In this document: positions 1-8,897 of the stretch, piece by piece
How the letters are laid out: each line of letters begins with the position of its first letter
Position numbering within the stretch: the first letter of the stretch is position 1
Assembly (NCBI GenBank): GCA_018648605.1
Contig: JABGQU010000003.1
Span: 1 to 52,510 of the forward strand
Reading direction: 5' to 3'
Length of the DNA stretch: 52,510 nt
From: Anaerolineae bacterium
Lineage (GTDB): Bacteria > Chloroflexota > Anaerolineae > Anaerolineales > Villigracilaceae
Translations under genes and position numbers: made by a program
Notes under the pieces: generated by a model
Told to the model about the DNA's origin: nothing
The model's input: the letters and a program-made list of their open reading frames with translations, nothing else
Database searches by the model: none

Positions 1-113
1 CCTTATCAAACCAGGTGCCTGTCTCTATAATCCAACGGGGGGGGGCTTTATTTTTATGTCTCGTCTATAGGGTGCAGTTCATACGAGGGTCTTTTAGATG
101 CAATCAATATATT

Positions 114-3100
114 TTAATCCACGACAACCCAATCACTCCCGCTCCTCCCGAAGACCTCGGGAGAGTACATCTCTTCTGCCTTTGCGGGCGGAGCGATGAA
201 GGTGCCGGGCGTAGTGGCACGTGCGATGTAACTGTAGTCATAGACGCCATCCCACAATAACGAAGTGAAGGCTTCGGCGCGTTCATCGCGCAGATTTTCG
301 TGTTCGTACCACGTTCGCCACCACCACCAGCCGTAGCGCATTTCGAAGGGATTGTCGTTCTGATCGGGCGCACCAGCGTTGGATGAAACTGCCAGATCGG
401 GATTGACGATCTCCAAGCCAGCGGGGAGTGGGTCCACCAGCGCAACATGATAGCGTCTGTTGTCGGCGACCATCTTCAATTTCACGCGAACACGTGCGCC
501 CGCTTTGATATGCCAGACACCATCGTCATCTTGCCAGACATCTTCGGGGTCGTCCACGCCTTCGTATTCGCGGGTGACGACGAATCCCATATCCAGCGGA
601 TCAAGATTCAGGTCGGTGGGGGCATATTTTAGGCCAAGCCTGTAATAGAGCCGCCCTGTGCCATCTTTGCTCAGGACCAAATCTTGCAAGTCAGCGCCAT
701 TAACCAGATAGGTCATCGGAATATTCGTCTCGTGGCGTTCGGTGGAATAACCTTCGTAGGCATGTTCGCCCGCGTAGGTCTCTCCCAGCCAGATTCGCGC
801 GACAAAATCGGGAGTCTGCGATTCGTAGGTGTTGAAGTAGCGATCCATTGCCAAGAGCACAAAGACATTTTCTTGCGTGCTACCCCAGCGTCCGCGCGTG
901 CGATGCGCCAACAAGCCATTCACCAATTTGGGGATCAAATCAGCATCCGGATTATCAGCGATCATCACATCCAGCAAGACCGCATCCGCTCGTCTATTCG
1001 ATGAAAGGATCAGGTAGGTCTGGTCGTCGTAGCTGGTCGTGAAATTCGCCGCGCCTGCTGTTTCCACAACGTGGTTGTTAATATAGAGTCGAATTTCATC
1101 CAGTTGCGCAGACGAGTTCGGGTCATCCACCAGCACTTGCCAGATCCAACCGATAGCTTCAAAAGAAAATCCTTCGAGCGGCGCTTCTTCGAGCAATGCG
1201 CGCGCTTTAGCAGTATCGTTATCACCCATCAGATCGCGCACATAGAGCGCATAAGAACTCAGCACGCGGCGCGTATATTCGCTGTACCAGTAGGGGTAAT
1301 GGCTCTCAATATCGACCAGATAGTAACTCAGGCTTTCCTGCATTTCAGCGGGGACATCAAAGCCCTTATCCTTCGCGCGCTGCAAAGCATGGGCAACATG
1401 GATGGTATTAAAGGGGATGGATTCCTGTCCGCGTCGCCAGTAGGGGAAGCCCCCGTCCCAGTTTTGGATGCCTTGCAGGCGAGTCACATCGCGATTTACA
1501 CTTGCTTCCATTTCAGCAGCAGATGGGAGGCCCTCGGCTTCGAAGGCCGTTAAAACGTCCCGAAGGGCAGCGATCCCCAAAATGCGCGAGCTAAGCTGCT
1601 CGGTGCAAGCATAGGAATATTGCGAGAGATACATGACCGCGTCCGTGAGCGTCTGCAAGGCAGTAGACGATGTCTGGATTTCCAGCCCGCCAAATTGAGC
1701 ATAAACATCACTCGGTTTTGCGATGGGTTGCGCAATTGCGCTAACGCCGCCCTCGGCGCCATCGACCACGCCATAAGTGGCAAAGGCTTCGGTCGTCGCG
1801 GGGGTGTAAATGGGCAACTCAAGCGTCGCCGCATCGGCGTAACTGCCCGATACCGCCCCGATCTGGAATTGAGCGATGCCCGCCATTTCGGTCTCTGCCG
1901 CAAAGCGGACTTCAACTCTGTCGTTAGCAGGAACGGTTACGCGTTGCCCTGCGCCTTCGGGGAGAGTGATATTTGTGGCTTGAATGGCGACGTCTACTTC
2001 AATGGGTTCATCGGTCTGGTTTTGGAGCAAGATGGGGAATTCAAATTTATCGCCAAAATTCAAAAAGCGTGGCGCAGAGGGGCGTACCATCAGCGGCAGA
2101 CGCGCGGTCAGATTGGTTTCGGTTTTGCCAAATTGCTGCCCGCCAGAATCCACCGCAACGACCATAACGCGGTAACGCGTCAGGTTATCAGGGACATCGA
2201 TAGAAACCCGTGCTTTGCCATTTGCATCGGTGTGCACTTCGGCTTCAAAGGTCGCCAGCGGATTAAAATTACTGCGCACGGCAATCGGAGATGCGCCGCT
2301 ATTACCTCCTCCTTCACCATCTGCTATTTCCATTGCAGGCGCTTCGGCTGCCATTGGAGCAGCCATTTCCATCATGGCTTCTTCTTCGACGCCACCAACG
2401 CCAGCCATCTTGTTCATATCGGCAGAGACCGTTGCAAGAGCCTGAAGCTCATCACCACGCGCGGAGGCTGCCAGCGCAAGCGGATCAGTGAGAATAATAT
2501 TTGTGCGGCTGTATACACTGCTCAGATCAGAGCCACGTTGGCTGTAGAAGATCGAGACGGGATCACTCAATTGATAATTAGTGAGCGCAAGAATAGATTC
2601 GTCTACAACAACGACAGCGAGCTCTGCATTTGCAACGGGTTCTCCGTTGGCATCTTTTAGCTCAAGAGAGAGCGTCGTTTTACCGCCGGGTTCAATTTCA
2701 TCATCGGCGAGAGTGGCATCCAACTCAAGGGTGCGCGTTAACGGTGGGATGCTGAGGGTCAGGTTGCCACTCGCATAAGCGGGACGGGCAGGTGCACCTT
2801 CAACGGGAGCGCCTGCATCATCCACGCGCGCGGCGGAGCCGACCGCATCTACCTGAATATGAATATTCGGGATATGCGCATCCTTGATCGGGATTTGCAG
2901 AGTCAGCGTCCCCTCTTCGATCAGATGACGCTCGGTGTATAAGATCCCGCTGCGAGTCACAGTCAGCAAAACTTCGGCCGGCGTGAAAGGCGTTTGAACA
3001 AGAATTTCTGCCACGTCGCCGGGCTGATATTCGTCTTTGTCGGGGATCAGGGTGATCTCTTCTTTTTCGACTTCGCGGGAGGGCGGGCGTTCGCCACCGC

Positions 3101-6100
3101 TCACCCAACGAGTGATACGGCTTTCATTTTTACGCCCTTCTTCATCGGTGACGAGGGCCGTGATGCGATAACGCCCACCAACGGCGGTGTCGAAAGTACA
3201 GGAAACAGGTTCGAGCGCAGATGTGATCTCGCAGCTTTGCGGCTCGAGTAATTCTTCGTGCCAGCCACCCTGCGATTTCCAGACAATGCGGGCTGCTTCA
3301 ACGGTGATCGGGCGATCCGCGATGGTATTACCATCAAGATCGGCGACGATCACTTCAATATCCAAGGGTTCGCCACGCTCAACAAAATAACGCTCGCTGC
3401 GCAAGCCAACATAAACATCGGCGGGATGTACGAGCACGCTGGTGCCACTCGTCCACGCCTGACGGTTGAGATCCATCACGGTCGCTTCGGCAGTGATACT
3501 TGTCGGGCGCGTTGTACCTTCCTTACCAAAATCAAGGCGTAGATAATGCGTACCGGTCGAATCTGTTACGCCTGTAAAACTCTCACTTTGAGCGTTATCG
3601 CCTTCAAAATCGTTGTAGTACCACCAGGGAGTCCAAAAACCGAAAGTGAACTTATCCCAATTGGGCGGGGAATAATTGGTTTCGTTGGAATTCACCCACC
3701 AATTTGTTTCGGCATTCGGCAGCGCACCGCCGGCGAAGTATTTCGCTTCAACGGCGAGAATAGCGTGTTCACCCACGAAATAAGGCGCCTGAGTCTCGTT
3801 GCGTGCGGAAACTTCAAATTCCGGTCTGCGGAATTCTTGAATTTGGAAGGAATGGTAATATGAATTATCGATCACATTCCCTAATCCGCCTTCAGTATAA
3901 AGTTGTAATTGGGTATAGCCCAAATTGACACTTTCGGGCAATTCAAGCATAAAATCAAAACCACCAAGCAAATTGACATCAACTCGTCCTGTGGCTAATT
4001 CATTTCCTTGCGCGCCGATCAGTGAATAATTGACACCCGTCAGCGCATCACCAAAGAGAGAAATATCGCCCAGTTGCCCGCCGCCAGCTTTACGGATCCA
4101 GCCTTTGATATGGACTTCTTCCCCCGGGCGGTACATGGCACGATCATCATAGACAAACCAGCGCAGATCATCATAAAGGCTGCGCTTATGCCAACCGCCT
4201 TCATCCCAGTAATAGGTATTACGCGGCAGCATTGCTATATCGTCGCCAACTTGTGCCGTTATGTACGTTGCACCGCCAGAAGGAAAAGCGAACTTTGCAA
4301 TCCCATCTTCGCCTGTTGCAGCATTCACGCCAGCAACATCCGCAGCGATCTTCACACCGGTTAGCGGTGCACCGTCGGCGAGGGCATTTGCCCAAACAAC
4401 CATCTCACTGTGATCAGAGAAAACATCCAATCCAATTTGCGTGACCTGTGCCCAAACATGCACGGTCTCGTAATAATTCTCTTTCTCAAAAATCCCACGG
4501 TGCGGCTTTACGATGACAACGAAATGACCAAAATCACCATCCATAAACTCACTCAGATCAAGGTTGATCTCGCTTAAAATATCGGTCTTCGTATCCACAT
4601 CACGCGTCTCGTCGAGCAGCTTTTTTCCAGGTGGGTCTTTATGCTCATCCGTCCACTGATACTCATCGAGATAGGCCAAAAATTCTTGCCAATCTGAAGG
4701 CTGGACAGCATAAATCTGCACATCCAACTTCTTGTAGTTCATCACATAATAGGAAATGGATGGGTCTTTTGCGGCAGGATCAAGGGTGATGAAGCGTTGG
4801 TCAGGACCAACCAGGAAAGGTTCTGCCGAACCGATCTTGAACCGAACTTGCTCATCGCGTCCTAACATCTGCCCGAAAACATCTTTTATCTCCCCACTAA
4901 CCTTCACCTTATACGTGGTCTGCCCCTCTGTCATCCCGCTGATCTGGATCGTATCCCCATAAATATTCACCGTTGCGCCAAGGAGTTCCGGCGAGATAGT
5001 CAACATCCCCTCATCAAAACTCTCCGCATCAATGGGATTATTGAACTCAAGCGTAAGCGGCATCAACGGGCGGCAATCCTCCGACCAGCCACAACGATGA
5101 TCTGTCAATTTTAGCGGAGCATACGTATAGAAGCTGTAATACTGCGCTGTCGGGGTCAACAGAGGGCCTTCAGCCGAAGGCGTGCCCGCTTCTACAACAA
5201 TGCTGATCTCGGCATCTGCAGGCAGCGGCTCATAAGCACGAAAAGCCAGCCAACGCCCATCTTGAGCATTTTCTGCCAAATTGCTGACCGTTTTATCTTC
5301 AGCAACTTCATCTGCGCTGGCGAGCTTCACATCCACATTCCGCCCATCAGCGGTAACAGTGAGATTCTCCAGTACACTGGCAGGGTCAACTCTCTGATCA
5401 AAGGAGATAAAGAAAATCGGCTCCAAAGGTTGCGGGTCACCCCAAGGGTGATAGCGCTTCATTTGTGGCGTAGGCGTATTAAAGGTAAATACGACGTTCT
5501 CAGCGAGAACACCGCCTACAGCAGATTCCGTCCCCGCAGGGATGAAAACTTCATACTCGGTTGCCATTGGCAAGCGATCAACAAGATCAGAATCGGCTTG
5601 AAAGTTGAGCGTCTTCGTGCCCAACCAGCGCCATGTCCCCAGGATCGCGGGGGAAATTTGCACCGGCACATCCAATTCAGAGAGGTCTTGAATTGTCGTC
5701 AGCGGAACCATTGGCTGATTAAAAGTAATATTTACAAAAGGAGCAATGGGGATTTCACCCTCAGGTGAATAACGCAAAACTTCGAGTGCGCCATATTCGG
5801 CCGTCACCGCAGCAGCATCCCCTTCTGGCGGGAAGGATTCTTCGAGAGTTTCACCCGCGCGTGGTGGCGGGATGACTTCGTCGGGCAAATTGAAATCGAC
5901 CGCATCAGCCGGGTCAGCAACGAGGGCGGGCAAACGCTCTAAAAGGGAAGCAAGTTCCTCTTCAGGAAGCGGTGCGCCGGGCACATACGCAGAGGGGGCA
6001 ATCTCATCCGGCTGCTCACTCCCCTCGCTCAGGGTAAACGTCAACGGTTCCGGATCATCCTCGTCGAGAGATATTCCCTCTCCCGAATCTGTCCCACCAG

Positions 6101-6206
6101 AGGGTGTCGGTAAGGGCTTTGCAGAATCGCCCCCAAAAGAACAGCCAGCAACCCCGACAATTAGTAAGAAAATAATGGCAATGCCCATAAGCGACCTTTT
6201 CTTCAT
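114..6206 (-). CDS. Alpha-2-macroglobulin family lipoprotein with thioester
   Basis: This 2030-residue protein traps proteases outside the membrane by covalent capture, as known for bacterial alpha-2-macroglobulins. The N-terminus is a lipoprotein signal: basic MKKR, a hydrophobic stretch, and lipobox VAGC with Cys22 as lipid site. The thioester motif CTEQ lies near residue 1534, and the conserved segment RSNFNPLATFEAEVHTD opens the central A2M domain near residue 1310. Between about 1260 and 1305 sits a low-complexity stretch rich in Met, Ala, Glu and Gly, placed where the bait region belongs. The length exceeds the roughly 1500-1650 residues of E. coli-type proteins. The start is supported by an AAAGGAGA ribosome site and a good promoter upstream. 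The usual partner penicillin-binding protein 1C is not in this window. I am sure of the family; the target proteases are unknown. Confidence 0.95.
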   Translation of the reverse strand: MKKRSLMGIAIIFLLIVGVAGCSFGGDSAKPLPTPSGGTDSGEGISLDEDDPEPLTFTLSEGSEQPDEIAPSAYVPGAPLPEEELASLLERLPALVADPADAVDFNLPDEVIPPPRAGETLEESFPPEGDAAAVTAEYGALEVLRYSPEGEIPIAPFVNITFNQPMVPLTTIQDLSELDVPVQISPAILGTWRWLGTKTLNFQADSDLVDRLPMATEYEVFIPAGTESAVGGVLAENVVFTFNTPTPQMKRYHPWGDPQPLEPIFFISFDQRVDPASVLENLTVTADGRNVDVKLASADEVAEDKTVSNLAENAQDGRWLAFRAYEPLPADAEISIVVEAGTPSAEGPLLTPTAQYYSFYTYAPLKLTDHRCGWSEDCRPLMPLTLEFNNPIDAESFDEGMLTISPELLGATVNIYGDTIQISGMTEGQTTYKVKVSGEIKDVFGQMLGRDEQVRFKIGSAEPFLVGPDQRFITLDPAAKDPSISYYVMNYKKLDVQIYAVQPSDWQEFLAYLDEYQWTDEHKDPPGKKLLDETRDVDTKTDILSEINLDLSEFMDGDFGHFVVIVKPHRGIFEKENYYETVHVWAQVTQIGLDVFSDHSEMVVWANALADGAPLTGVKIAADVAGVNAATGEDGIAKFAFPSGGATYITAQVGDDIAMLPRNTYYWDEGGWHKRSLYDDLRWFVYDDRAMYRPGEEVHIKGWIRKAGGGQLGDISLFGDALTGVNYSLIGAQGNELATGRVDVNLLGGFDFMLELPESVNLGYTQLQLYTEGGLGNVIDNSYYHSFQIQEFRRPEFEVSARNETQAPYFVGEHAILAVEAKYFAGGALPNAETNWWVNSNETNYSPPNWDKFTFGFWTPWWYYNDFEGDNAQSESFTGVTDSTGTHYLRLDFGKEGTTRPTSITAEATVMDLNRQAWTSGTSVLVHPADVYVGLRSERYFVERGEPLDIEVIVADLDGNTIADRPITVEAARIVWKSQGGWHEELLEPQSCEITSALEPVSCTFDTAVGGRYRITALVTDEEGRKNESRITRWVSGGERPPSREVEKEEITLIPDKDEYQPGDVAEILVQTPFTPAEVLLTVTRSGILYTERHLIEEGTLTLQIPIKDAHIPNIHIQVDAVGSAARVDDAGAPVEGAPARPAYASGNLTLSIPPLTRTLELDATLADDEIEPGGKTTLSLELKDANGEPVANAELAVVVVDESILALTNYQLSDPVSIFYSQRGSDLSSVYSRTNIILTDPLALAASARGDELQALATVSADMNKMAGVGGVEEEAMMEMAAPMAAEAPAMEIADGEGGGNSGASPIAVRSNFNPLATFEAEVHTDANGKARVSIDVPDNLTRYRVMVVAVDSGGQQFGKTETNLTARLPLMVRPSAPRFLNFGDKFEFPILLQNQTDEPIEVDVAIQATNITLPEGAGQRVTVPANDRVEVRFAAETEMAGIAQFQIGAVSGSYADAATLELPIYTPATTEAFATYGVVDGAEGGVSAIAQPIAKPSDVYAQFGGLEIQTSSTALQTLTDAVMYLSQYSYACTEQLSSRILGIAALRDVLTAFEAEGLPSAAEMEASVNRDVTRLQGIQNWDGGFPYWRRGQESIPFNTIHVAHALQRAKDKGFDVPAEMQESLSYYLVDIESHYPYWYSEYTRRVLSSYALYVRDLMGDNDTAKARALLEEAPLEGFSFEAIGWIWQVLVDDPNSSAQLDEIRLYINNHVVETAGAANFTTSYDDQTYLILSSNRRADAVLLDVMIADNPDADLIPKLVNGLLAHRTRGRWGSTQENVFVLLAMDRYFNTYESQTPDFVARIWLGETYAGEHAYEGYSTERHETNIPMTYLVNGADLQDLVLSKDGTGRLYYRLGLKYAPTDLNLDPLDMGFVVTREYEGVDDPEDVWQDDDGVWHIKAGARVRVKLKMVADNRRYHVALVDPLPAGLEIVNPDLAVSSNAGAPDQNDNPFEMRYGWWWWRTWYEHENLRDERAEAFTSLLWDGVYDYSYIARATTPGTFIAPPAKAEEMYSPEVFGRSGSDWVVVD

Positions 6207-6230
6207 GAGATTTCTCCTTTTGATATTTGT

Positions 6231-6259
6231 ATTCTATCGTGAAGCACAGACGCTTTCAA
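6231..6259 (-). promoter_or_regulatory. Sigma-70-type promoter of the macroglobulin gene
   Basis: Read on the minus strand, TTGAAA and TAGAAT are separated by 17 bases, and the start codon follows about 25 bases after the -10 box with a good ribosome site between. This is seen in the sequence; activity is inferred. Confidence 0.65.
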
Positions 6260-6280
6260 TCAGCAATTAGTTCCCGTTGC

Positions 6281-6352
6281 CCCCCCCCTGTCCTTCGCTC
6301 CGCTCAAGACTTCCCCCCAAATGCTTCGCATTTGGGGGGAAGTAAAGGGGGG
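6281..6352. repeat. C/G-rich palindromic intergenic repeat
   Basis: A perfect 16-base stem (ACTTCCCCCCAAATGC, 6309-6324, against 6328-6343) has a three-base loop. It is flanked by an outer pairing of a C run (6281-6288) with a G run (6347-6352). It lies between the divergent macroglobulin and cofE genes and occupies the place where the -35 box of cofE would be. Related C-rich hairpins occur inside cofE and near 39.0 and 45.0 kb. Confidence 0.7.
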
Positions 6353-6357
6353 TAAGG

Positions 6358-6363
6358 TAAAAT
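6358..6363 (+). promoter_or_regulatory. -10 box for a probably leaderless cofE mRNA
   Basis: TAAAAT lies six bases before the cofE ATG. Transcription would begin at or next to the start codon. No ribosome-binding site is visible and no clear -35 box is found, because that position is inside the palindromic repeat. Confidence 0.45.
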
Positions 6364-6369
6364 TCAGCC

Positions 6370-7146
6370 ATGCTCACCCTGACCCCACTCCCCAATATCC
6401 CCTTCATCGAAAAAGACGACGATCTCGCAGAGATCATCCTGCAAAACACCAACTTTCCCCTACAGGATGGCGATATTTTTGTGCTCGCTCAAAAGATCGT
6501 CAGCAAAGCGGAGGGGCGTCTCGTTAATCTTGCAGATGTGGAGCCGACCCCACACGCCTTTCAACTTGCTGAGGAAACAAAAAAAGACCCACGCGTCGTG
6601 GAATTGATTCTGCAAGAGAGCAACGAGATCATTCGTAAACGCCCGGGCTTGATCGTCGTTGAGCATAAAAACGGATTTATCTGCGCCAACGCGGGGATCG
6701 ATCATTCAAATATTAAAAGCCCCCCTCTAGCTCCCCCCGCAAGCGGGGGGAGAACCGATGAAAATGTTCTTCTCCTCCCTATAGACTCCGACAAATTTGC
6801 AAAAGAACTTCGTCAAAATCTCGAAAACGCAACAGGAAAAACACTCGGCATTCTCATCATCGACTCTCACGGACGTGCATGGCGAAATGGAACAGTCGGG
6901 ATGACAATTGGCATCTCTGGCATCCCTGCGCTGGTTGACCTGCGCGGCGACGCTGATCTCTTCGGGCGTGAGCTGAAGATCACGCAGATCGGCGCAGCCG
7001 ATGAGTTGGCGGCAGCCGCATCGCTGATGATGGGGCAGGCAAACGAGGGCAAGCCCATTGTCCACGTACGAGGCTTTCCTTATCCACTACGAAAGAGTAC
7101 ACTGAAAGAGCTTATTCGCCCCAAAGAAGAGGATTTATTTAGATAA
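6370..7146 (+). CDS. cofE: Coenzyme F420-0:L-glutamate ligase
   Basis: CofE adds glutamate to F420-0 with GTP, a late step of F420 biosynthesis in the cytoplasm. The protein has 258 residues, near the usual 245-260. Recognisable family segments are LAQKIVSKAEGR near residues 37-48, FICANAGIDHSN near 98-109 and TVGMTIGISG near 177-186. The segment from about residue 116 to 129 (KSPPLAPPASGGRT) is an insertion between the conserved AGIDHSN and VLLLP blocks. It is encoded by a C/G-rich palindrome (6731-6752), so a dispersed repeat appears to have entered in frame. The stop codon overlaps the next start (TAATG), so translation of the 2H phosphoesterase is probably coupled. cofD and cofC lie 4 kb downstream on the same strand; the early F420 genes cofG and cofH are not in the window. 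Confidence 0.93.
   Translation: MLTLTPLPNIPFIEKDDDLAEIILQNTNFPLQDGDIFVLAQKIVSKAEGRLVNLADVEPTPHAFQLAEETKKDPRVVELILQESNEIIRKRPGLIVVEHKNGFICANAGIDHSNIKSPPLAPPASGGRTDENVLLLPIDSDKFAKELRQNLENATGKTLGILIIDSHGRAWRNGTVGMTIGISGIPALVDLRGDADLFGRELKITQIGAADELAAAASLMMGQANEGKPIVHVRGFPYPLRKSTLKELIRPKEEDLFR
6718..6756. repeat. Palindromic repeat inserted in frame in cofE
   Basis: CTCCCCCCGC and GCGGGGGGAG form a 10-base stem with an AA loop (6731-6752), preceded by another C-rich stretch. It has the same character as the intergenic C/G palindromes of this window but stays open in the cofE frame and adds about 14 residues. Confidence 0.65.
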
Positions 7147-7688
7147 TGCACGGTCTTGTTTCACTTCTTGACAAAGAACACTATGCGCATGTTGAAAATA
7201 TCTGGCAAATGCTCGAAGACGAATGTGGTCTTGCTGGCATAAAAGTGACCCCCTTTCCACATTTCTCGTGGCTGATCGCCAGAGATTTCGACTGGAAAGC
7301 TCTCGAAGAGACTTTGAAAGAAATTGCAAAAAAAACACGTCCATTTACCATCAATACTGGCGGGATAGGGCTATTCAGTGGCCCCAGCCCTGTGATCTTT
7401 ATTCCCATCATCCGCACCAAAGCGTTGAACAAACTCCATCAACATATTTGGGATGCGATCCAACCGCTTGGTGAAGATATTAGCCCTTATTACGCCCCGC
7501 AAAGTTGGGTTCCACACATTACACTTGCCCAAATAGATGTAAGCAAAGAGAATATCGCCTGCGTGATGGAAAGGCTCGCCTTTCAGACCTTCACTTGGGA
7601 AATACAGGTGAACTCTATTAGGTTTATCCATCAAACTAGCAGAGAAGCTGGAGAGCTTTTTTATCAATATCAATTTCAAGGAGAATAA
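7146..7688 (+). CDS. 2H phosphoesterase / 2'-5' RNA ligase family protein
   Basis: This 180-residue protein has the two-histidine (2H) phosphoesterase layout: HFS in PHFSWLIA near residue 39 and HIT in PHITLAQI near residue 123. These correspond to the paired H-x-T/S active-site motifs of the LigT/cyclic phosphodiesterase group. Members act on 2',3'-cyclic or 2'-5' phosphodiesters of RNA or nucleotides; the substrate here cannot be told from the sequence. It starts within the cofE stop codon and is followed after two bases by the split-barrel gene, so the three form one operon. A role linked to F420 is possible from position only. Confidence 0.8.
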   Translation: MHGLVSLLDKEHYAHVENIWQMLEDECGLAGIKVTPFPHFSWLIARDFDWKALEETLKEIAKKTRPFTINTGGIGLFSGPSPVIFIPIIRTKALNKLHQHIWDAIQPLGEDISPYYAPQSWVPHITLAQIDVSKENIACVMERLAFQTFTWEIQVNSIRFIHQTSREAGELFYQYQFQGE

Positions 7689-7690
7689 GT

Positions 7691-8080
7691 ATGGAAATCC
7701 CCGAAGTTTACAAAGACTTATTTGCAGACGAAACCAAAGCCTATCTTTTTCTTGCCACCATCATGCCAGATGGCACCCCTCAAGTAACCCCCGTTTGGTT
7801 CAACGCTGATGAAGATCATATTCTTGTCAACACTGCTGCAGGACGCGTCAAAGACAAAAACATGCAAGAGCGCCCACATGTAGCGGTAGTCATCCAGGAC
7901 CCCTGCGATCCCTATCGTTTTATGCAAATTCGCGGCAAAATTGCCGAGCGCACCACCCAAGGCGCAGATGCGCATATCAACAAATTATCGCAAAAATATC
8001 GTGGTAAAGATTGGGATATCCCTGGCAACGAGACACGTGTGATCTTCAAGATCAAACCCGCAAAGATCAGCGGGCATTAA
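7691..8080 (+). CDS. PPOX-class F420-dependent split-barrel protein
   Basis: This 129-residue protein belongs to the pyridoxamine-phosphate-oxidase-like split-barrel family. The opening part (AYLFLATIMPDGTPQVTPVWF) and the middle (GRVKDKNMQERPHVAV) match the F420-type 'PPOX class' proteins, which bind F420 or flavin and reduce small molecules, or bind heme or biliverdin. An AGGAGAA ribosome site precedes the ATG and the gap to the upstream gene is two bases. Its place directly behind cofE fits an F420-using enzyme. The natural substrate is unknown. Confidence 0.82.
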   Translation: MEIPEVYKDLFADETKAYLFLATIMPDGTPQVTPVWFNADEDHILVNTAAGRVKDKNMQERPHVAVVIQDPCDPYRFMQIRGKIAERTTQGADAHINKLSQKYRGKDWDIPGNETRVIFKIKPAKISGH

Positions 8081-8346
8081 AAAAACAACTCCGCCAGGAG
8101 GCTTAAACCTGACGAAGCAATTCCATCTTCTCAAATATGAGATTGCTTCGCTTCGCTCGCAAAGTTATTAAAATAAACTACCCCGCCGCAAGCGGACGGG
8201 GTTATCTGTCTATTCTAAAAGCACCTCGCAGTAGCGACTTTAGTCGCTCTGAACGGCTAAAGCCGTTACTACAAAAGTATTTTAGGATAGATTATTAATG
8301 CTCACGCCGCAAGCGGCGGGGTATTGAACCCATATATAGAATAAAC
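8081..8346. repeat. Intergenic region of nested inverted repeats between convergent genes
   Basis: No gene is seen. An outer stem (8210-8220 with 8280-8290, one G-U pair) encloses two perfect hairpins, AGCGACT-TT-AGTCGCT (8233-8248) and AACGGCT-AA-AGCCGTT (8252-8267), which would fold as a three-way junction. Shorter CCGC-AA-GCGG hairpins lie near 8181-8201 and 8305-8321. A fragment of a 'gaagcaat...attgcttcg' type repeat lies near 8115-8155. The stems probably also serve as terminators for the two convergent genes, though no clear T tract follows. Confidence 0.7.
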
Positions 8347-8850
8347 TTAACTCTTCTTCTCTTTCCCGCTCCAGCTATCAATATCCATTCGTAAAACAGC
8401 GGTCACCTTTAGATCAATATCAGTCGTGGCTTCATAATCCACATCCGGCTTCAACTCGGGGAAATGCTTATCCATTAGCAATTGCAACCCACGTTTGGCT
8501 TCATCGGGATCATCTACAATCGAGAGCCGCCCAAAAACGACCACGCCTTTATACATCACACCAAAATTCATTGCGCGTTCAGCCAAAATCCAGTCGCCCA
8601 TCTCACTCACATTCAGATTTGCCTTCCCCCCGCTCTCGGCATTTTCAAACGTGCGCCCCTTGCGCGCGCCATGAAAATAAATGGCATGCCTTTCAGGATC
8701 ATAGGCGAAATTCCGCGCCACCGTAAAAGGCTGCCCATCCTTACAGGTTGCCAAAACACCAAAACCTGCCCGATCTAAAAGCGCAATGATCCACGCTTTA
8801 TCTGTGATCTCGCGGTCATGCCGACGCACTTTCGTCAATGATTCGCCCAT
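8347..8850 (-). CDS. NimA-like pyridoxamine 5'-phosphate oxidase family protein
   Basis: This 167-residue flavin-binding split-barrel protein resembles the nitroimidazole-resistance (NimA)/PPOX group. Near the N-terminus it has LLDRAGFGVLATCKDGQPFTV, followed by IYFHGARKGRTFENAESG and, near residues 85-105, an NVSEMGD...MNFGVMYKGVVVFG stretch. All are typical of this group. Such proteins bind FMN and, in Nim, reduce nitro groups to amines; whether this one does is not known. The start has a GAAGGAG ribosome site five bases away. It is transcribed away from the nitroreductase gene, and the two share an overlapping symmetrical -10 box. Confidence 0.8.
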   Translation of the reverse strand: MGESLTKVRRHDREITDKAWIIALLDRAGFGVLATCKDGQPFTVARNFAYDPERHAIYFHGARKGRTFENAESGGKANLNVSEMGDWILAERAMNFGVMYKGVVVFGRLSIVDDPDEAKRGLQLLMDKHFPELKPDVDYEATTDIDLKVTAVLRMDIDSWSGKEKKS

Positions 8851-8882
8851 AAAAACTCCTTCATAAGATGATTAGAGCAGAG

Positions 8883-8888
8883 ATTATA
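8883..8888 (-). promoter_or_regulatory. Minus-strand -10 box for the NimA-like gene
   Basis: Read on the minus strand this is TATAAT, about 32 bases before the start codon with a ribosome site between. It overlaps the plus-strand TATAAT at 8885-8890 in the symmetrical octamer ATTATAAT. The -35 region is weak. Confidence 0.55.
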
Positions 8889-8890
8889 AT
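8885..8890 (+). promoter_or_regulatory. Plus-strand -10 box for the nitroreductase, leaderless
   Basis: A consensus TATAAT lies seven bases before the ATG at 8898, so the transcript should begin at about the start codon. No ribosome site is present. Confidence 0.55.
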
Positions 8891-8897
8891 AGACTTC

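Noticed and set aside
1620-2660. Long open frame on the plus strand opposite the macroglobulin gene
   Set aside because: It is antisense to a clearly recognised protein, has no ribosome site, and its translation is Arg-, Cys- and His-rich without any domain. It follows from the codon bias of the real gene.
8081-8346. CRISPR array
   Set aside because: The repeats here are palindromes of different sequence, not evenly spaced direct repeats with unique spacers, and no cas gene is present in the window.
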